Origin: Kluyvera genomosp. 1
Lineage (GTDB): Bacteria; Pseudomonadota; Gammaproteobacteria; Enterobacterales; Enterobacteriaceae
Assembly: GCF_001266615.1 (NCBI RefSeq)
Contig: NZ_LGHZ01000024.1
Location: 1-40,679, forward strand
DNA length: 40,679 nt
Direction of reading: 5' to 3'
The translations under genes and the position numbers were made by a program. Below, in pieces: positions 19,592-29,227 of the stretch. Below the pieces are notes generated by a model. That model ran no database searches, was not told the DNA's origin, and saw nothing but the letters and a program-made list of their open reading frames with translations. Each line of letters starts with the position of its first letter. Within the stretch, counting starts at the first letter, position 1.

Positions 19592-20815
19592 ATGGAAATT
19601 TTACTGGGCGTAGTGATGTTTACGCTGATCGTGCTGGCGCTGTCGCTGTTGATTTTGTTCGCTAAATCAAAGCTGGTGAATGCTGGTGATGTGGTGATTG
19701 AAATCAACAACGAGGCGGATAAGCAGATTAAAACCCCAGCGGGGGACAAGCTGCTGAATACGCTGTCCAGCAACGGTATCTTTATCTCTTCCGCCTGTGG
19801 CGGCGGCGGCTCCTGCGGTCAATGCCGGGTGACGGTGAAAGAGGGCGGCGGTGATATTCTGCCGACCGAACTTTCGCATATTACTAAGCGTGAAGCCAAA
19901 GAGGGCTGCCGTTTGGCCTGTCAGGTGGCAGTGCGCCAGGACATGAAAATCGAACTGCCTGACGAAGTGTTCGGCGTGAAGAAATGGGAATGCGAAGTTA
20001 TCTCTAACGATAACAAAGCCACCTTTATTAAAGAGCTGAAGCTGGCAATTCCAGCCGGTGAAAGCGTGCCGTTCCGTGCGGGTGGCTATATTCAAATTGA
20101 ATGCCCGCCGCATAAGGTAGCCTACGCTGATTTCGATGTGCCTGATGAGTATCGCGGCGACTGGGACAAATTTAATCTCTTCCGCTACGTCTCTGACGTC
20201 AAAGAGCCGACGCTACGCGCCTACTCCATGGCGAACTATCCGGAAGAAAAGGGCATCATCATGCTCAACGTGCGTATCGCCACGCCGCCGCCTTCTGCGC
20301 CTGAAGCACCGCCGGGAATTATGTCATCCTATATTTGGTCGCTGAAAGCGGGCGATAAGGTGACGATCTCCGGGCCGTTTGGTGAGTTCTTTGCGAAAGA
20401 GACTGAAGCGGAAATGGTCTTTATCGGCGGCGGGGCCGGGATGGCACCGATGCGTTCACATATTTTCGACCAGCTCAAGCGTCTGCACAGCACGCGTAAA
20501 ATCAGCTTCTGGTACGGCGCGCGCTCGCTGCGTGAGATGTTCTACGCCGAAGAATTTGAACAGCTGGCGCGCGAAAACCCGAACTTTACCTTCAATATTG
20601 CGCTCTCTGATGCGCTACCGGAAGATAACTGGACGGGCTACACCGGCTTTATTCATAACGTTCTGTACGAGAATTACCTGCGCGATCACCCGGCACCCGA
20701 AGATTGTGAATTCTATATGTGTGGGCCGCCGATGATGAACGCATCGGTGATTAAAATGCTTAAAGATCTGGGTGTAGAGGATGAAAACATCATGCTCGAC
20801 GACTTCGGAGGCTGA
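19592..20815 (+). CDS. nqrF: Na+-NQR subunit F (NADH-oxidising subunit)
   Basis: This is a 407-residue electron entry subunit. An N-terminal membrane helix (about 1-25) is followed by a ferredoxin-like [2Fe-2S] domain with ligands Cys69, Cys75, Cys78 ([14 protein letters not shown]) and Cys110. A FAD-binding domain with the [11 protein letters not shown] motif and an NADH-binding domain ([23 protein letters not shown]) complete it. I use the ATG at 19592, which gives the family length; an ATG directly before it at 19589 is equally close to the AAGGG site. Its stop codon overlaps the first ATG of the following nqrM frame. Confidence 0.95.
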   Translation: MEILLGVVMFTLIVLALSLLILFAKSKLVNAGDVVIEINNEADKQIKTPAGDKLLNTLSSNGIFISSACGGGGSCGQCRVTVKEGGGDILPTELSHITKREAKEGCRLACQVAVRQDMKIELPDEVFGVKKWECEVISNDNKATFIKELKLAIPAGESVPFRAGGYIQIECPPHKVAYADFDVPDEYRGDWDKFNLFRYVSDVKEPTLRAYSMANYPEEKGIIMLNVRIATPPPSAPEAPPGIMSSYIWSLKAGDKVTISGPFGEFFAKETEAEMVFIGGGAGMAPMRSHIFDQLKRLHSTRKISFWYGARSLREMFYAEEFEQLARENPNFTFNIALSDALPEDNWTGYTGFIHNVLYENYLRDHPAPEDCEFYMCGPPMMNASVIKMLKDLGVEDENIMLDDFGG

Positions 20816-20817
20816 TG

Positions 20818-21033
20818 ATGTTGACGGTCTTTCTGGCGACATTCGCGATTTTTGTCCTGGTCGTGTTGGGAATGTCGCTGGGCTATATAGTCAAGCGAAA
20901 AACGCTGCAGGGTAGCTGCGGCGGGATATCTTCGCTGGGTATGGAAAAGGTCTGCGACTGCCCTGAGCCCTGTGATGCGCGTAAAAAGCGCATAGCGCGT
21001 GAAGCGCAGCGCCAACACAATCGTATCCTGTAG
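20818..21033 (+). CDS. nqrM: Na+-NQR maturation protein NqrM (DUF539)
   Basis: This is a 71-residue small membrane protein with one N-terminal helix and four cysteines (GSCGG, then VCDCPEPC). NqrM is needed to assemble active Na+-NQR, probably by delivering iron for the NqrD/E centre. GGAGG at 20807-20811 is spaced best for the ATG at 20818; the ATG at 20815 overlaps the nqrF stop (TGATG) and cannot be excluded. It ends the operon. In many relatives apbE lies between nqrF and nqrM; here the two are adjacent. Confidence 0.92.
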   Translation: MLTVFLATFAIFVLVVLGMSLGYIVKRKTLQGSCGGISSLGMEKVCDCPEPCDARKKRIAREAQRQHNRIL

Positions 21034-21040
21034 TTTCCCC

Positions 21041-21063
21041 ATCGCCCGGCTATGTCGGGCGAT
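21041..21063 (+). terminator. Hairpin after nqrM
   Basis: ATCGCCCG (21041-21048) pairs with CGGGCGAT (21056-21063) around a 7-nt loop. It follows the last gene of the nqr operon. A proper T tract is missing, so it is a probable but weak terminator. Confidence 0.55.
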
Positions 21064-21093
21064 TCACCACTCTTCTCATTTGCTGAAGTTATG

Positions 21094-21109
21094 CTGTATA
21101 CTTATCCAG
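21094..21109. promoter_or_regulatory. LexA (SOS) box of dinB
   Basis: CTGTATACTTATCCAG has the CTG-N10-CAG form of the LexA operator and differs from the E. coli dinB box as I recall it by only a couple of bases. It lies 19 bp upstream of the dinB ATG, so dinB should be induced by DNA damage. Confidence 0.9.
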
Positions 21110-21128
21110 TGGTAAGTGAGGGCTAACG

Positions 21129-22184
21129 ATGCGCAAAATAATCCATATCGATATGGACTGCTTCTTCGCTGCGGTTGAAATGCGTGACAATCCGGCGCTG
21201 CGCGATATTCCCATCGCCATCGGTGGCAGTCGGGTACAGCGTGGGGTGATCAGTACGGCGAACTATCCGGCGCGTAAGTTTGGCGTGCGCAGCGCTATGC
21301 CTACTGGAATGGCGTTAAAGCTCTGCCCACACCTGACATTATTGCCGGGGCGCTTTGAAGCCTATCGCGAAGCCTCACACCACATTCGCGAAATTTTCTC
21401 CCGCTATACTTCGTTGATTGAACCGCTTTCGCTGGATGAAGCTTACCTTGATGTGAGCGACAGCACGCACTGTCACGGTTCGGCGACGTTAATGGCCCAG
21501 GAAATCCGCCAAACCATATTTGACGAGCTGGCGCTGACCGCCTCGGCGGGTGTGGCGCCGGTAAAGTTCTTGGCTAAAATTGCCTCCGATCTCAATAAAC
21601 CGAACGGTCAGTTCGTCCTGACACCGGCAGAAGTTCCTGCATTTCTTAAGACGCTACCGTTAAGTAAAATCCCCGGCGTAGGCAAGGTGTCGGCGGCCAA
21701 ACTCGAAAGCATGGGGCTTCGCACCTGTGAAGACGTGCAGAAAAGCGATCTGGCGATGCTGTTAAAACGCTTTGGCAAGTTTGGCCGGATCCTGTGGGAG
21801 CGCAGTCAGGGTATCGATGAACGCGAGATCCACAACGACAGGCAGCGTAAATCGATTGGCGTTGAGCGCACGCTGGAAGAAGACATTCATGAATGGTCAG
21901 ACTGCGAGGCGATTATCGAACGGCTCTATCCTGAGCTGGAACGCCGGCTGGCAAAGGTCAAACCGGATCTACTGATTGCGCGTCAGGGCGTTAAGCTTAA
22001 ATTTAATGACTTCCAGCTCACCACCCAGGAACACGTCTGGCCGAAACTTAACAAAGACGATCTTATCGCCACGGCGCATAAATCGTGGCAGGAACGGCGG
22101 GCCGGGCGCGGCGTGCGCCTTGTCGGCCTGCACGTTACGCTGCTCGACCCGCAGCTGGAGCGACAATTGCTTTTAGGGATTTAG
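21129..22184 (+). CDS. dinB: DNA polymerase IV (translesion)
   Basis: This is a 351-residue Y-family polymerase that bypasses damaged template bases, with no proofreading. The catalytic acidic residues are Asp8 ([13 protein letters not shown]), Asp103 and Glu104 ([12 protein letters not shown]). The steric gate Phe13 is present and excludes ribonucleotides. The helix-hairpin-helix stretch [17 protein letters not shown] and a C-terminal clamp-binding peptide, QLLLGI (QLVLGL in E. coli), complete it. A LexA box precedes it. It is followed after 2 bp by yafP. Confidence 0.97.
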   Translation: MRKIIHIDMDCFFAAVEMRDNPALRDIPIAIGGSRVQRGVISTANYPARKFGVRSAMPTGMALKLCPHLTLLPGRFEAYREASHHIREIFSRYTSLIEPLSLDEAYLDVSDSTHCHGSATLMAQEIRQTIFDELALTASAGVAPVKFLAKIASDLNKPNGQFVLTPAEVPAFLKTLPLSKIPGVGKVSAAKLESMGLRTCEDVQKSDLAMLLKRFGKFGRILWERSQGIDEREIHNDRQRKSIGVERTLEEDIHEWSDCEAIIERLYPELERRLAKVKPDLLIARQGVKLKFNDFQLTTQEHVWPKLNKDDLIATAHKSWQERRAGRGVRLVGLHVTLLDPQLERQLLLGI

Positions 22185-22186
22185 CC

Positions 22187-22630
22187 ATGCTTATTCGCGC
22201 GTACCGTGAAGAAGATTTTTCTACCCTGTGCCAGATTTTTCAGCGCGCAGTGCGGGAAACGGCCCGCCAGCACTATTCTGCCTCGCAGATTGATGCCTGG
22301 GCTCAAGTTGATGAAGCCCGCTGGCGGCAAAAACTGGCTGGCTCACGGGTGCTGGTGGCCACTATAGAGCATCGCCCGGTCGGTTTTGTCACCGCAGTCG
22401 GTACTTATATCGATCTGCTCTTCGTCAATCCTACGTATTCCAGACAGGGAATTGCCAGCGCTTTACTGCATGAGCTTTTTTTACAGCTCCCAGCGGGAAC
22501 GTTAACGGTAGAGGCGAGCCTGACGGCGAAAGCGTGTTTTGAACAACAGGGTTTTCGGGTGATTGCCGAACAGGAAGTTGAAGCGCGCGGGGAGCGATTT
22601 GTGAATTATCGGATGGAGAAGGTGAGATAG
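22187..22630 (+). CDS. yafP: GNAT-family N-acetyltransferase YafP
   Basis: This is a 147-residue GNAT acetyltransferase. The acetyl-CoA motif A is seen in IDLLFVNPTYSRQGIASALL (residues about 80-100), and a C-terminal strand region carries FEQQGFRVIAEQ. E. coli YafP (150) lies in the dinB operon and has been linked to survival after genotoxic treatment; its substrate is unknown. The ATG at 22187 is 2 bp after the dinB stop, so co-transcription under LexA control is expected. E. coli's yafN-yafO toxin pair, which lies between dinB and yafP there, is missing here. Confidence 0.88.
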   Translation: MLIRAYREEDFSTLCQIFQRAVRETARQHYSASQIDAWAQVDEARWRQKLAGSRVLVATIEHRPVGFVTAVGTYIDLLFVNPTYSRQGIASALLHELFLQLPAGTLTVEASLTAKACFEQQGFRVIAEQEVEARGERFVNYRMEKVR

Positions 22631-22640
22631 CGGGGGAGAT

Positions 22641-22665
22641 TCCCGGCGAGCTAAACCCGCCGGGA
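22641..22665. terminator. Hairpin between convergent yafP and pepD
   Basis: TCCCGGCG (22641-22648) pairs with CGCCGGGA (22658-22665). It lies between two convergent genes. No clear T tract is present on either strand, so termination efficiency is uncertain. Confidence 0.55.
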
Positions 22666-22674
22666 GGGCAAAAC

Positions 22675-24132
22675 TTATTTCGCCGGAATCGCTTTCAGCA
22701 GTTCCGTCAGCAGCTGCCAGTACTGGCCAACGCTTTCGATGTGAACCTGCTCATCCGGAGAGTGTGGACCGGTAATGGTTGGCCCAATGGAGACCATATC
22801 CATGTTTGGATACGGTTTCTTGAACAGACCACATTCCAGACCCGCGTGGATAATCTGAATATTTGGCACCTTGTTGAACAGGCGCTGATAGGTTTCACGT
22901 ACCAGCTGCATGACCGGGGAGCTTGCATCTGGCTGCCAGCCTGGGTAGCCGCCTTTCGGCTGGGTTTTAGCACCCGCCAGCGCGCCCAGTGATTCCAGCA
23001 TGCTAACAACGTAATCTTTACCGCTGTCGAGCAGGGAACGAATCAGGCAGTGGATAATGGCGGAGTCTTCGGTGAAGGAGACCACACCCACGTTCAGAGA
23101 GGTTTCTACTACGCCTTTGGCCACGTCAGAGTTGCGAATAACGCCGTTTGGTGTGGCGTTCAGCAGCTGAACAAACGCATCGCGGGAAGCATTGCTCAGC
23201 GCTTTACCTTCAACGGCAAGGGCTTCCAGAACCAGATTCAGGTTTTTCTCTTTCGCGGACAGCTCGTTTTGCAGAATATGCAGGTAAGTCTCAACCAGAT
23301 CTTTCAGAGAGCTGACTTTATCTGCCGGAATCGCCAGCGTTGCGAAGGCTTCACGTGGGATTGCGTTACGCAGGGTACCACCGGTGAAGTCAACCAGACG
23401 CAGATCCAGTTCTGCTGCGTGAGCGACCAGGAAACGGGCCAGCAGCTTGTTGGCATTGCCCAGACCGAGGTGAATATCACCGCCGGAGTGACCGCCTTTC
23501 AGGCCTTTCAGCGTCAGCTTGAAGGTCTGGAAACCCGCCGGAATGGCTTCACGGGTCAGCGGCAGGGTGCTGGTAAAGTCGATACCACCCGCACAGCCCA
23601 TGTAGATTTCACCCTCTTCTTCAGAGTCGGTGTTGATCAGGATTTCGCCCTGAAGCCAGTTTGGCTGCAGGCCAAATGCGCCGTCCATCCCGGTCTCTTC
23701 GGTCATGGTCAGCAGTACTTCCAGCGGGCCGTGTTCAACGGAATCATCGGACAACACCGCCAGCGCGGAGGCCATACCGATACCGTTATCCGCGCCCAGC
23801 GTCGTACCACGCGCTTTTACCCACTCGCCGTCGATGTACGGCTGAATAGGGTCTTTCGCAAAGTCGTGCACGGTATCATTGTTTTTCTGCGGCACCATAT
23901 CGAGGTGAGCCTGCAGAACAACCGCTTTGCGGTTCTCCATGCCCGGCGTCGCGGCTTTACGAATCAGAATGTTGCCGACCTGGTCACGTTCTGCGTGAAG
24001 ACCTTTTTCTTTTGCCCAGCCCACGATATGGGCAGCGAGCTGCTCTTCATGATGAGAAGGGTGCGGAATGGAACAGATTTTGGCAAAAATATCCCACAGC
24101 GGCTGCGGGGATAATTGAGACAGTTCAGACAC
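22675..24132 (-). CDS. pepD: Aminoacyl-histidine dipeptidase (peptidase D, carnosinase)
   Basis: This is a 485-residue cytosolic M20-family zinc dipeptidase that cleaves Xaa-His dipeptides and other dipeptides. Metal and catalytic residues are visible: His76 and Asp78 (LQAHLDMVPQ), Asp115 (LGADNGIG) and Glu145-Glu146 (TMTEETGMDG), with an inserted lid domain in the middle. The start is GTG at 24132 (M-SELSQLSPQ) with AAGGAG 7-8 bp upstream, as in E. coli. An ATG nine codons earlier overlaps this ribosome site. It is divergent from gpt across 255 bp. Confidence 0.96.
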   Translation of the reverse strand: MSELSQLSPQPLWDIFAKICSIPHPSHHEEQLAAHIVGWAKEKGLHAERDQVGNILIRKAATPGMENRKAVVLQAHLDMVPQKNNDTVHDFAKDPIQPYIDGEWVKARGTTLGADNGIGMASALAVLSDDSVEHGPLEVLLTMTEETGMDGAFGLQPNWLQGEILINTDSEEEGEIYMGCAGGIDFTSTLPLTREAIPAGFQTFKLTLKGLKGGHSGGDIHLGLGNANKLLARFLVAHAAELDLRLVDFTGGTLRNAIPREAFATLAIPADKVSSLKDLVETYLHILQNELSAKEKNLNLVLEALAVEGKALSNASRDAFVQLLNATPNGVIRNSDVAKGVVETSLNVGVVSFTEDSAIIHCLIRSLLDSGKDYVVSMLESLGALAGAKTQPKGGYPGWQPDASSPVMQLVRETYQRLFNKVPNIQIIHAGLECGLFKKPYPNMDMVSIGPTITGPHSPDEQVHIESVGQYWQLLTELLKAIPAK

Positions 24133-24387
24133 GATGAGTCTCCTTACGGCGTTCTGCAAAAGTCGCTTGCAGGTAAAGGGTTAGCACATACATATACCAC
24201 AAGACTGGCTTGCGCGATGCGGTTGAGAATACCACTTTCTCTCCCTCCCGGTAGAAGAAACCACGTAAAAAGCGCCCGTGATTCCGCTTAACACTGGTTT
24301 TTAGTGCGTCAGATCTCTATAATCTCGCGCAACCCATTTCCCCCTTGAACACTTTTTAAGCCGTAAACACAGGCTGGGACACTTCAC

Positions 24388-24846
24388 ATGAGCGAAAAAT
24401 ACGTCGTCACCTGGGACATGTTGCAGATTCACGCGCGCAAACTGGCTGCACGCCTGATGCCTTCAGAACAATGGAAAGGCATTATTGCCGTTAGCCGTGG
24501 CGGTCTGGTACCGGGCGCACTGCTGGCACGTGAACTGGGCATTCGTCATGTCGACACCGTATGCATCTCCAGCTATGACCACGACAACCAGCGTGAACTG
24601 AAAGTTCTTAAACGCGCTGAAGGCGATGGTGAAGGCTTTATCGTAATTGACGATCTGGTCGATACCGGCGGTACCGCGGTAGCGATTCGTGAAATGTACC
24701 CGAAAGCGCATTTCGTCACCATTTTCGCTAAACCGGCGGGTCGTCCACTGGTTAACGATTATGTTGTTGATATCCCGCAGGATACCTGGATTGAACAGCC
24801 TTGGGATATGGGCGTGGTATTCGTACCGCCTATCTCTGGCCGTTAA
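24388..24846 (+). CDS. gpt: Xanthine-guanine phosphoribosyltransferase
   Basis: This is a 152-residue purine-salvage enzyme that joins guanine, xanthine or hypoxanthine with PRPP to give the nucleotide. The PRPP-binding motif [14 protein letters not shown] lies at about residues 84-97. [13 protein letters not shown] provides the pyrophosphate loop, and the base-binding region is [10 protein letters not shown] near the C-terminus. Length and sequence match E. coli Gpt nearly throughout. It is followed by a strong terminator before frsA. Confidence 0.98.
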   Translation: MSEKYVVTWDMLQIHARKLAARLMPSEQWKGIIAVSRGGLVPGALLARELGIRHVDTVCISSYDHDNQRELKVLKRAEGDGEGFIVIDDLVDTGGTAVAIREMYPKAHFVTIFAKPAGRPLVNDYVVDIPQDTWIEQPWDMGVVFVPPISGR

Positions 24847-24868
24847 TTCATTCAATAAATGCGCTTCC

Positions 24869-24900
24869 AACGCCCGGTTCTGCCGGGCGTTGTTTTTTTT
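24869..24900 (+). terminator. Rho-independent terminator of gpt
   Basis: AACGCCCGG (24869-24877) and CCGGGCGTT (24883-24891) form a 9-bp stem with a 5-nt loop, followed by eight T at 24893-24900. Confidence 0.95.
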
Positions 24901-24952
24901 AACGTCCCACGCGTTACAATAGGCCTTAGATCGTACCTTTGGAGATTTTGTG

Positions 24953-26197
24953 ATGCCAGAAGCCAATCTCAGCGAAACGCTATTCAAACCGCGCTTTAAA
25001 CACCCTGAAACATCAACGCTGGTGCGCCGCTTTACTAACGGCAAAACCGACAGCATGCAGTCGGCGTTGAGCGGAAGTAACGTCCCGCACTGGTACCGCA
25101 TGATTAACCGCCTGATGTGGATCTGGCGTGGCGTCACGCCGCAGGAAATTCTCGACGTCCAGGCGCGTATCGTGATGAGTAAGGCTGAACGCACCGACGA
25201 TGAGCTGTTTGACACCGTTGTCGGCTACCGCGGCGGTAACTGGATCTACGAGTGGTCCACTCAAGCGATGCTTTGGCAGCAGAAAGCCACACAGGAAGAG
25301 GATGAAACGCTCAGCGGCCGCCACTGGCTGCACGCTTCTAACCTTTATAGCATCGCCGCCTACCCGCATCTGAAAGGGGATGACCTTGCCGAGCAGGCGC
25401 AGGCGCTGGCGAACCGCGCCTATGAAGAAGCGGCGAAGCGTTTACCCGGCGAGATGCGTGAGTTGGAGTTTGCTATTCCTGGTGGGGCACCGATTACCGG
25501 CTTCCTGCATATGCCAAAAGGTGACGGCCCGTTCCCGACGGTGCTGATGTGTGGCGGCCTGGACGGCCTGCAGACCGATTACTACAGCCTGTATGAACAC
25601 TACTTTGCCCCGCTGGGTATTGCGATGCTGACGGTTGATATGCCGTCTATCGGCTTCTCGTCAAAATGGAAGCTGAGCCAGGATTCCAGCATGCTGCATC
25701 AGCACGTGATTCGCGCGCTGCCGAATATTCCGTGGGTTGACCACACTCGCGTCGCGGCCTTTGGTTTCCGTTTCGGTGCCAACATTGCGGTACGCCTGGC
25801 GTATCTGGAAGCGCAAAATCTGAAAGCCGTCGCCTGTTTGGGCCCGGTGGTCCATTGCCTGCTGAATGACCCGCTGCAGCAGGGGCGCGTGCCGGAAATG
25901 TATCTCGACGTGCTGGCATCAAGATTGGGGATGCACGATGCGTCAGACGAAGCGCTACGCGTTGAACTTAACCGCTACTCGCTGAAAACTCAGGGGCTGT
26001 TAGGCCGCCGCTGCCCAACGCCAATGCTTTCAGGATACTGGGATAACGATCCGTTTAGCCCGGAAGAAGAGTCGCGTTTAATCGTATCGTCATCTGCGCA
26101 GGGGAAACTGATGCAGATCCCGTTTAACCCGGTGTATCGCAACTTTGACAAGGCGCTGAAAGAAATTGCCGGGTGGATCAATAATAGATTTTGTTAA
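24953..26197 (+). CDS. frsA: FrsA, alpha/beta-hydrolase-fold esterase (fermentation/respiration switch protein)
   Basis: This is a 414-residue alpha/beta-hydrolase-fold protein. In E. coli and Vibrio it binds unphosphorylated EIIA-Glc of the glucose phosphotransferase system and influences the balance of fermentation and respiration; an esterase activity fits the fold. An N-terminal helical part leads into the hydrolase core ([28 protein letters not shown], where the nucleophile elbow is atypical). The ATG at 24953 with TTTGGAG upstream is preferred over the GTG one codon earlier. It stands alone between gpt and crl. Confidence 0.95.
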   Translation: MPEANLSETLFKPRFKHPETSTLVRRFTNGKTDSMQSALSGSNVPHWYRMINRLMWIWRGVTPQEILDVQARIVMSKAERTDDELFDTVVGYRGGNWIYEWSTQAMLWQQKATQEEDETLSGRHWLHASNLYSIAAYPHLKGDDLAEQAQALANRAYEEAAKRLPGEMRELEFAIPGGAPITGFLHMPKGDGPFPTVLMCGGLDGLQTDYYSLYEHYFAPLGIAMLTVDMPSIGFSSKWKLSQDSSMLHQHVIRALPNIPWVDHTRVAAFGFRFGANIAVRLAYLEAQNLKAVACLGPVVHCLLNDPLQQGRVPEMYLDVLASRLGMHDASDEALRVELNRYSLKTQGLLGRRCPTPMLSGYWDNDPFSPEEESRLIVSSSAQGKLMQIPFNPVYRNFDKALKEIAGWINNRFC

Positions 26198-26254
26198 TAT
26201 ATTGATAAATTCTATTGATTTGGTAAAACAGTTGCATCACTAAAGGAGATCGCA

Positions 26255-26656
26255 ATGACGTTACCGAGTGGACACCCGAAGAGTAGACTGATTAAGAAAT
26301 TCGCTGCGCTTGGCCCCTATATTCGCGAAGAACAATGTGAAGACAACCGCTTTTTTTTCGACTGCCTGGCCGTTTGCGTTAACGTAAAGCCTGCACCGGA
26401 GAAGCGTGAATTCTGGGGCTGGTGGATGATTATGGAAGCGCAGGAAAAGCGCTTTACCTACAGCTACCAGTTCGGCCTGTTTGATAAAGATGGGGTTTGG
26501 CAGGCTGTGGCGATAAAAGATCCCGAGGTCGTTGAGCGTCTGCAGCTAACGGTAAATGGTTTTCATGACCGGGCAAAAGAGTTGCTGAAAACGCTGGATC
26601 TGGCGTTAGAACCCGCTGAGGGTTTTGCCAATGAAGCCATTAAGCGTACGGCATAA
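26255..26656 (+). CDS. crl: Sigma factor-binding protein Crl
   Basis: This is a 133-residue cytosolic protein that binds the stationary-phase sigma factor RpoS and helps it assemble with core RNA polymerase, raising expression of curli and other RpoS genes. The conserved segments [17 protein letters not shown] and REFWGWWM are intact, so the gene is not one of the broken crl alleles common in laboratory strains. It has an AAAGGAGAT ribosome site before the ATG and a terminator directly after. Confidence 0.97.
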   Translation: MTLPSGHPKSRLIKKFAALGPYIREEQCEDNRFFFDCLAVCVNVKPAPEKREFWGWWMIMEAQEKRFTYSYQFGLFDKDGVWQAVAIKDPEVVERLQLTVNGFHDRAKELLKTLDLALEPAEGFANEAIKRTA

Positions 26657-26665
26657 GTGATGCAA

Positions 26666-26691
26666 AAAGGCCAGCCTGTGCGCTGGCCTTT
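26666..26691 (+). terminator. Terminator of crl
   Basis: AAAGGCCAGC (26666-26675) pairs with GCTGGCCTTT (26682-26691) with a 6-nt loop and a short T run at its end. Confidence 0.85.
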
Positions 26692-26704
26692 ATATGACGA
26701 CAAT

Positions 26705-26734
26705 AAAAAAGCCTTCCATCAGGAAGGCTTTTTT
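26705..26734. terminator. Terminator of phoE (bidirectional form)
   Basis: AAAAAAGCCTTCC (26705-26717) and GGAAGGCTTTTTT (26722-26734) close a 4-nt loop. On the minus strand the complement of the leading A run gives a T tract for phoE; on the plus strand it backs up the crl terminator. Confidence 0.93.
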
Positions 26735-26743
26735 ATAAATCAC

Positions 26744-27829
26744 TTAGAACTGGTAGGTCATACCAACCGCAACAACGTCGTCGGTCATAATAGCCAGACG
26801 TTTGGTCACAGCATCTTCATCGATCAGGTTGATCTTATAATCAACAAATGCAGACATGTTTTTGTTGAAATAGTAGGTTGCACCCACATCCACATATTTC
26901 ATCAGGTCCTGGTCGCCAATTCCGTTGTCCAGATCTTTACCTTTCATCTGTACATAGCCCAGGGATGGACGCAGACCGAAATCAAATTGATATTGCGCTA
27001 CGGCTTCGAAGTTCTGCGCTTTATTAGCAAAACCTTGATCGGCAGAAACCAGACCTTTAATTGGGGTCATATTGCGTGTTTCGGTATAAATCATCGCCAG
27101 GTAAAGGTTGTTAGCGTCATATTTCACACCGGTACCCCAGGACTCAGCATTTTTTCCGCCCTGAGCCAGAGATTTTGCCTGCTGCACGTTGGTACGGTCG
27201 GAGTTGGTGTACGCTGCGCTAATGGCGAAGTCGCTGCCGCCGAAATCATAGGTCAGTGAGCTGCCGAAACCGTCGCCGTTGGCGGTAGCGTAGGTGCTAC
27301 GATCGTTTTTACCCTGATATTGCAGAGTTAAATCCAGACCATCAATCACGCCAAAGAAGTCAGAGTTACGGTAGGTTGCCAGGCCGCTGGAGCGCTTGGT
27401 CATGAAGTTGTCGGTTTTGCCGGTGGAATCGCCGCCGAATTCCGGGAACATATCGGTCCAGGCTTCAACATCGTACAGTGCGCCGAGGTTACGACCGTAA
27501 TCAAAGGAACCGAACTGTTTTACTTTCAGACCGGCAAAGGCCAGACGCGTTTTTTGCGTAGAGGTGCTTTCGTCGTTATTACCGGAGAATTCAGATTCCC
27601 AGCGACCATAACCGGTCAGCTGATCGTTAATTTGTGTTTCGCCTTTGAAACCAAAACGAACGTATGTTTTATCGCCATCGGAGCTTGAATCGTCGCTCAT
27701 GTAATGCATGGCTTTGACTTTGCCGTAAACGTCCAGTTTATTACCGTCTTTGTTATATACTTCAGCAGCCATCGCTGAAGAGGACGCAATAATACCCATC
27801 ATCGTTAATGCCAGCGTAGTTTTTTGCAT
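26744..27829 (-). CDS. phoE: Outer-membrane phosphoporin PhoE
   Basis: This is a 361-residue trimeric beta-barrel porin that favours anions and is made during phosphate starvation. The signal peptide ends SSAMA at residue 21 and the mature protein begins [16 protein letters not shown]. The constriction-loop segment with [18 protein letters not shown] is present, and the protein ends in phenylalanine (MTYQF), as needed for BAM insertion. It is about ten residues longer than E. coli PhoE, through changes in surface loops. Two Pho boxes lie upstream. It is divergent from proBA. Confidence 0.95.
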   Translation of the reverse strand: MQKTTLALTMMGIIASSSAMAAEVYNKDGNKLDVYGKVKAMHYMSDDSSSDGDKTYVRFGFKGETQINDQLTGYGRWESEFSGNNDESTSTQKTRLAFAGLKVKQFGSFDYGRNLGALYDVEAWTDMFPEFGGDSTGKTDNFMTKRSSGLATYRNSDFFGVIDGLDLTLQYQGKNDRSTYATANGDGFGSSLTYDFGGSDFAISAAYTNSDRTNVQQAKSLAQGGKNAESWGTGVKYDANNLYLAMIYTETRNMTPIKGLVSADQGFANKAQNFEAVAQYQFDFGLRPSLGYVQMKGKDLDNGIGDQDLMKYVDVGATYYFNKNMSAFVDYKINLIDEDAVTKRLAIMTDDVVAVGMTYQF

Positions 27830-27910
27830 TTCTTAATCCCGGTTTTTTATGTTCTAAAATTGCTGTGAAAGACCACTGTGAAAAAACAGGAACGTTTTTA
27901 TCCCTCGCGT

Positions 27911-27928
27911 GTTAAAAATTTATGACAA
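27911..27928 (-). promoter_or_regulatory. Promoter-proximal Pho box of phoE
   Basis: On the minus strand the site reads TTGTCATAAATTTTTAAC, close to the PhoB consensus CTGTCATAAATCTGTCAC, with a perfect first half and a weaker second half. A GATAAA -10-like hexamer follows 8 bp further (27897-27902). PhoB binding here would activate phoE. Confidence 0.7.
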
Positions 27929-27965
27929 TGTTCGATTAAATATAAAAAAGTATGATTAATTTTAT

Positions 27966-27983
27966 CTGTCATAAAATTGTCAA
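27966..27983 (+). promoter_or_regulatory. Second, inverted Pho box between phoE and proB
   Basis: CTGTCATAAAATTGTCAA is a strong PhoB-site match, but oriented towards proB. E. coli phoE is known to have an additional upstream Pho box in inverted orientation, and this fits that arrangement. It lies about 130 bp before the proB ATG. Confidence 0.75.
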
Positions 27984-28113
27984 CAATCCCCCCTAGGCTG
28001 CCTGATCCCGCGCAACAAAACCCTCGCTTTCAATGCTGGCAGTTGGCAAGCGGCCTGACTCCTGCTACAACGTGAGTTTGGTATCATTTTTTCCTATTTA
28101 ACGGCAGAGAATC

Positions 28114-29217
28114 ATGAGTGATAGTCAGACGCTGGTCGTCAAGCTGGGCACCAGTGTTTTAACAGGCGGATCGCGCCGCCTGAACCGCGCGCACATTGTG
28201 GAACTGGTTCGCCAGTGTGCTCAGCTCCATGCGGCTGGGCATCGTATTGTTATCGTCACCTCAGGCGCCATTGCCGCCGGGCGAGAGCACCTGGGTTACC
28301 CCGAACTGCCCGCGACTATCGCTTCTAAACAGCTGCTGGCCGCCGTGGGTCAGAGCCGTCTAATTCAACTGTGGGAACAGCTGTTCTCCATTTACGGTAT
28401 TCACGTCGGTCAGATGCTGCTGACCCGCGCCGATATGGAAGACCGCGAACGTTTCCTCAACGCCCGCGATACCATGCGCGCGCTGCTTGATAACAACATT
28501 GTTCCGGTGATTAACGAGAATGATGCGGTGGCGACTGCCGAAATTAAGGTGGGCGACAACGATAACCTCTCCGCGCTGGCAGCGATTCTGGCTGGCGCCG
28601 ATAAGCTGTTGCTGCTCACCGATCAGCAGGGCCTGTTCACCGCCGACCCGCGCAGCAACCCGGATGCGGAACTGATTAAAGATGTCTACGGGATTGATGA
28701 CAAGCTGCGCGCTGTTGCAGGCGACAGCGTTTCCGGCCTGGGCACCGGCGGCATGGGGACCAAACTGCAGGCCGCTGACGTGGCTTGCCGCGCAGGTATC
28801 GACACCATTATTGCCGCAGGCAGCCTGCCTGGCGTGATTGGTGACGTAATGGCGAACGTCTCCGTTGGGACTCGCTTCCACGCCCAGGACACCCCTCTGG
28901 AGAACCGTAAACGCTGGATCTTCGGTGCACCTCCGGCCGGTGAACTGATTGTTGATGCCGGTGCGACCGGGGCGATTCTGGAACGCGGGAGTTCATTACT
29001 TCCAAAAGGCATTAAAAACGTGACAGGTAACTTCTCCCGTGGTGAAGTGATCCGTATTCGTAACCTTGAAGGTCGGGACATCGCGCACGGCGTTAGCCGC
29101 TATAACAGCGACGCGCTGCGTCTGATTGCCGGGCACCACTCGCAAGAGATTGACGCCATCCTCGGCTATGAGTACGGCCCCGTTGCCGTGCATCGCGACG
29201 ACATGATCACCCGATAA
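28114..29217 (+). CDS. proB: Glutamate 5-kinase
   Basis: This is a 367-residue enzyme that phosphorylates L-glutamate with ATP, the first step of proline synthesis, and is feedback-inhibited by proline. The amino-acid kinase domain (about 1-260) shows [45 protein letters not shown] (as parts VINENDAVA and VGDNDNLSA) and [18 protein letters not shown]-terminal PUA domain begins near residue 277 ([14 protein letters not shown]) and contains [10 protein letters not shown]. It is followed 10 bp later by proA. Together they feed glutamate 5-semialdehyde to ProC. Confidence 0.98.
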   Translation: MSDSQTLVVKLGTSVLTGGSRRLNRAHIVELVRQCAQLHAAGHRIVIVTSGAIAAGREHLGYPELPATIASKQLLAAVGQSRLIQLWEQLFSIYGIHVGQMLLTRADMEDRERFLNARDTMRALLDNNIVPVINENDAVATAEIKVGDNDNLSALAAILAGADKLLLLTDQQGLFTADPRSNPDAELIKDVYGIDDKLRAVAGDSVSGLGTGGMGTKLQAADVACRAGIDTIIAAGSLPGVIGDVMANVSVGTRFHAQDTPLENRKRWIFGAPPAGELIVDAGATGAILERGSSLLPKGIKNVTGNFSRGEVIRIRNLEGRDIAHGVSRYNSDALRLIAGHHSQEIDAILGYEYGPVAVHRDDMITR

Positions 29218-29227
29218 GGAGTTCAAC

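Noticed and set aside
23050..24114. Plus-strand frame of 354 codons inside pepD
   Set aside because: It is antisense to pepD and has no family resemblance.
26657..27259. Plus-strand frame of 200 codons over the 3' half of phoE
   Set aside because: It crosses the crl and phoE terminators and is antisense to phoE; no domain seen.
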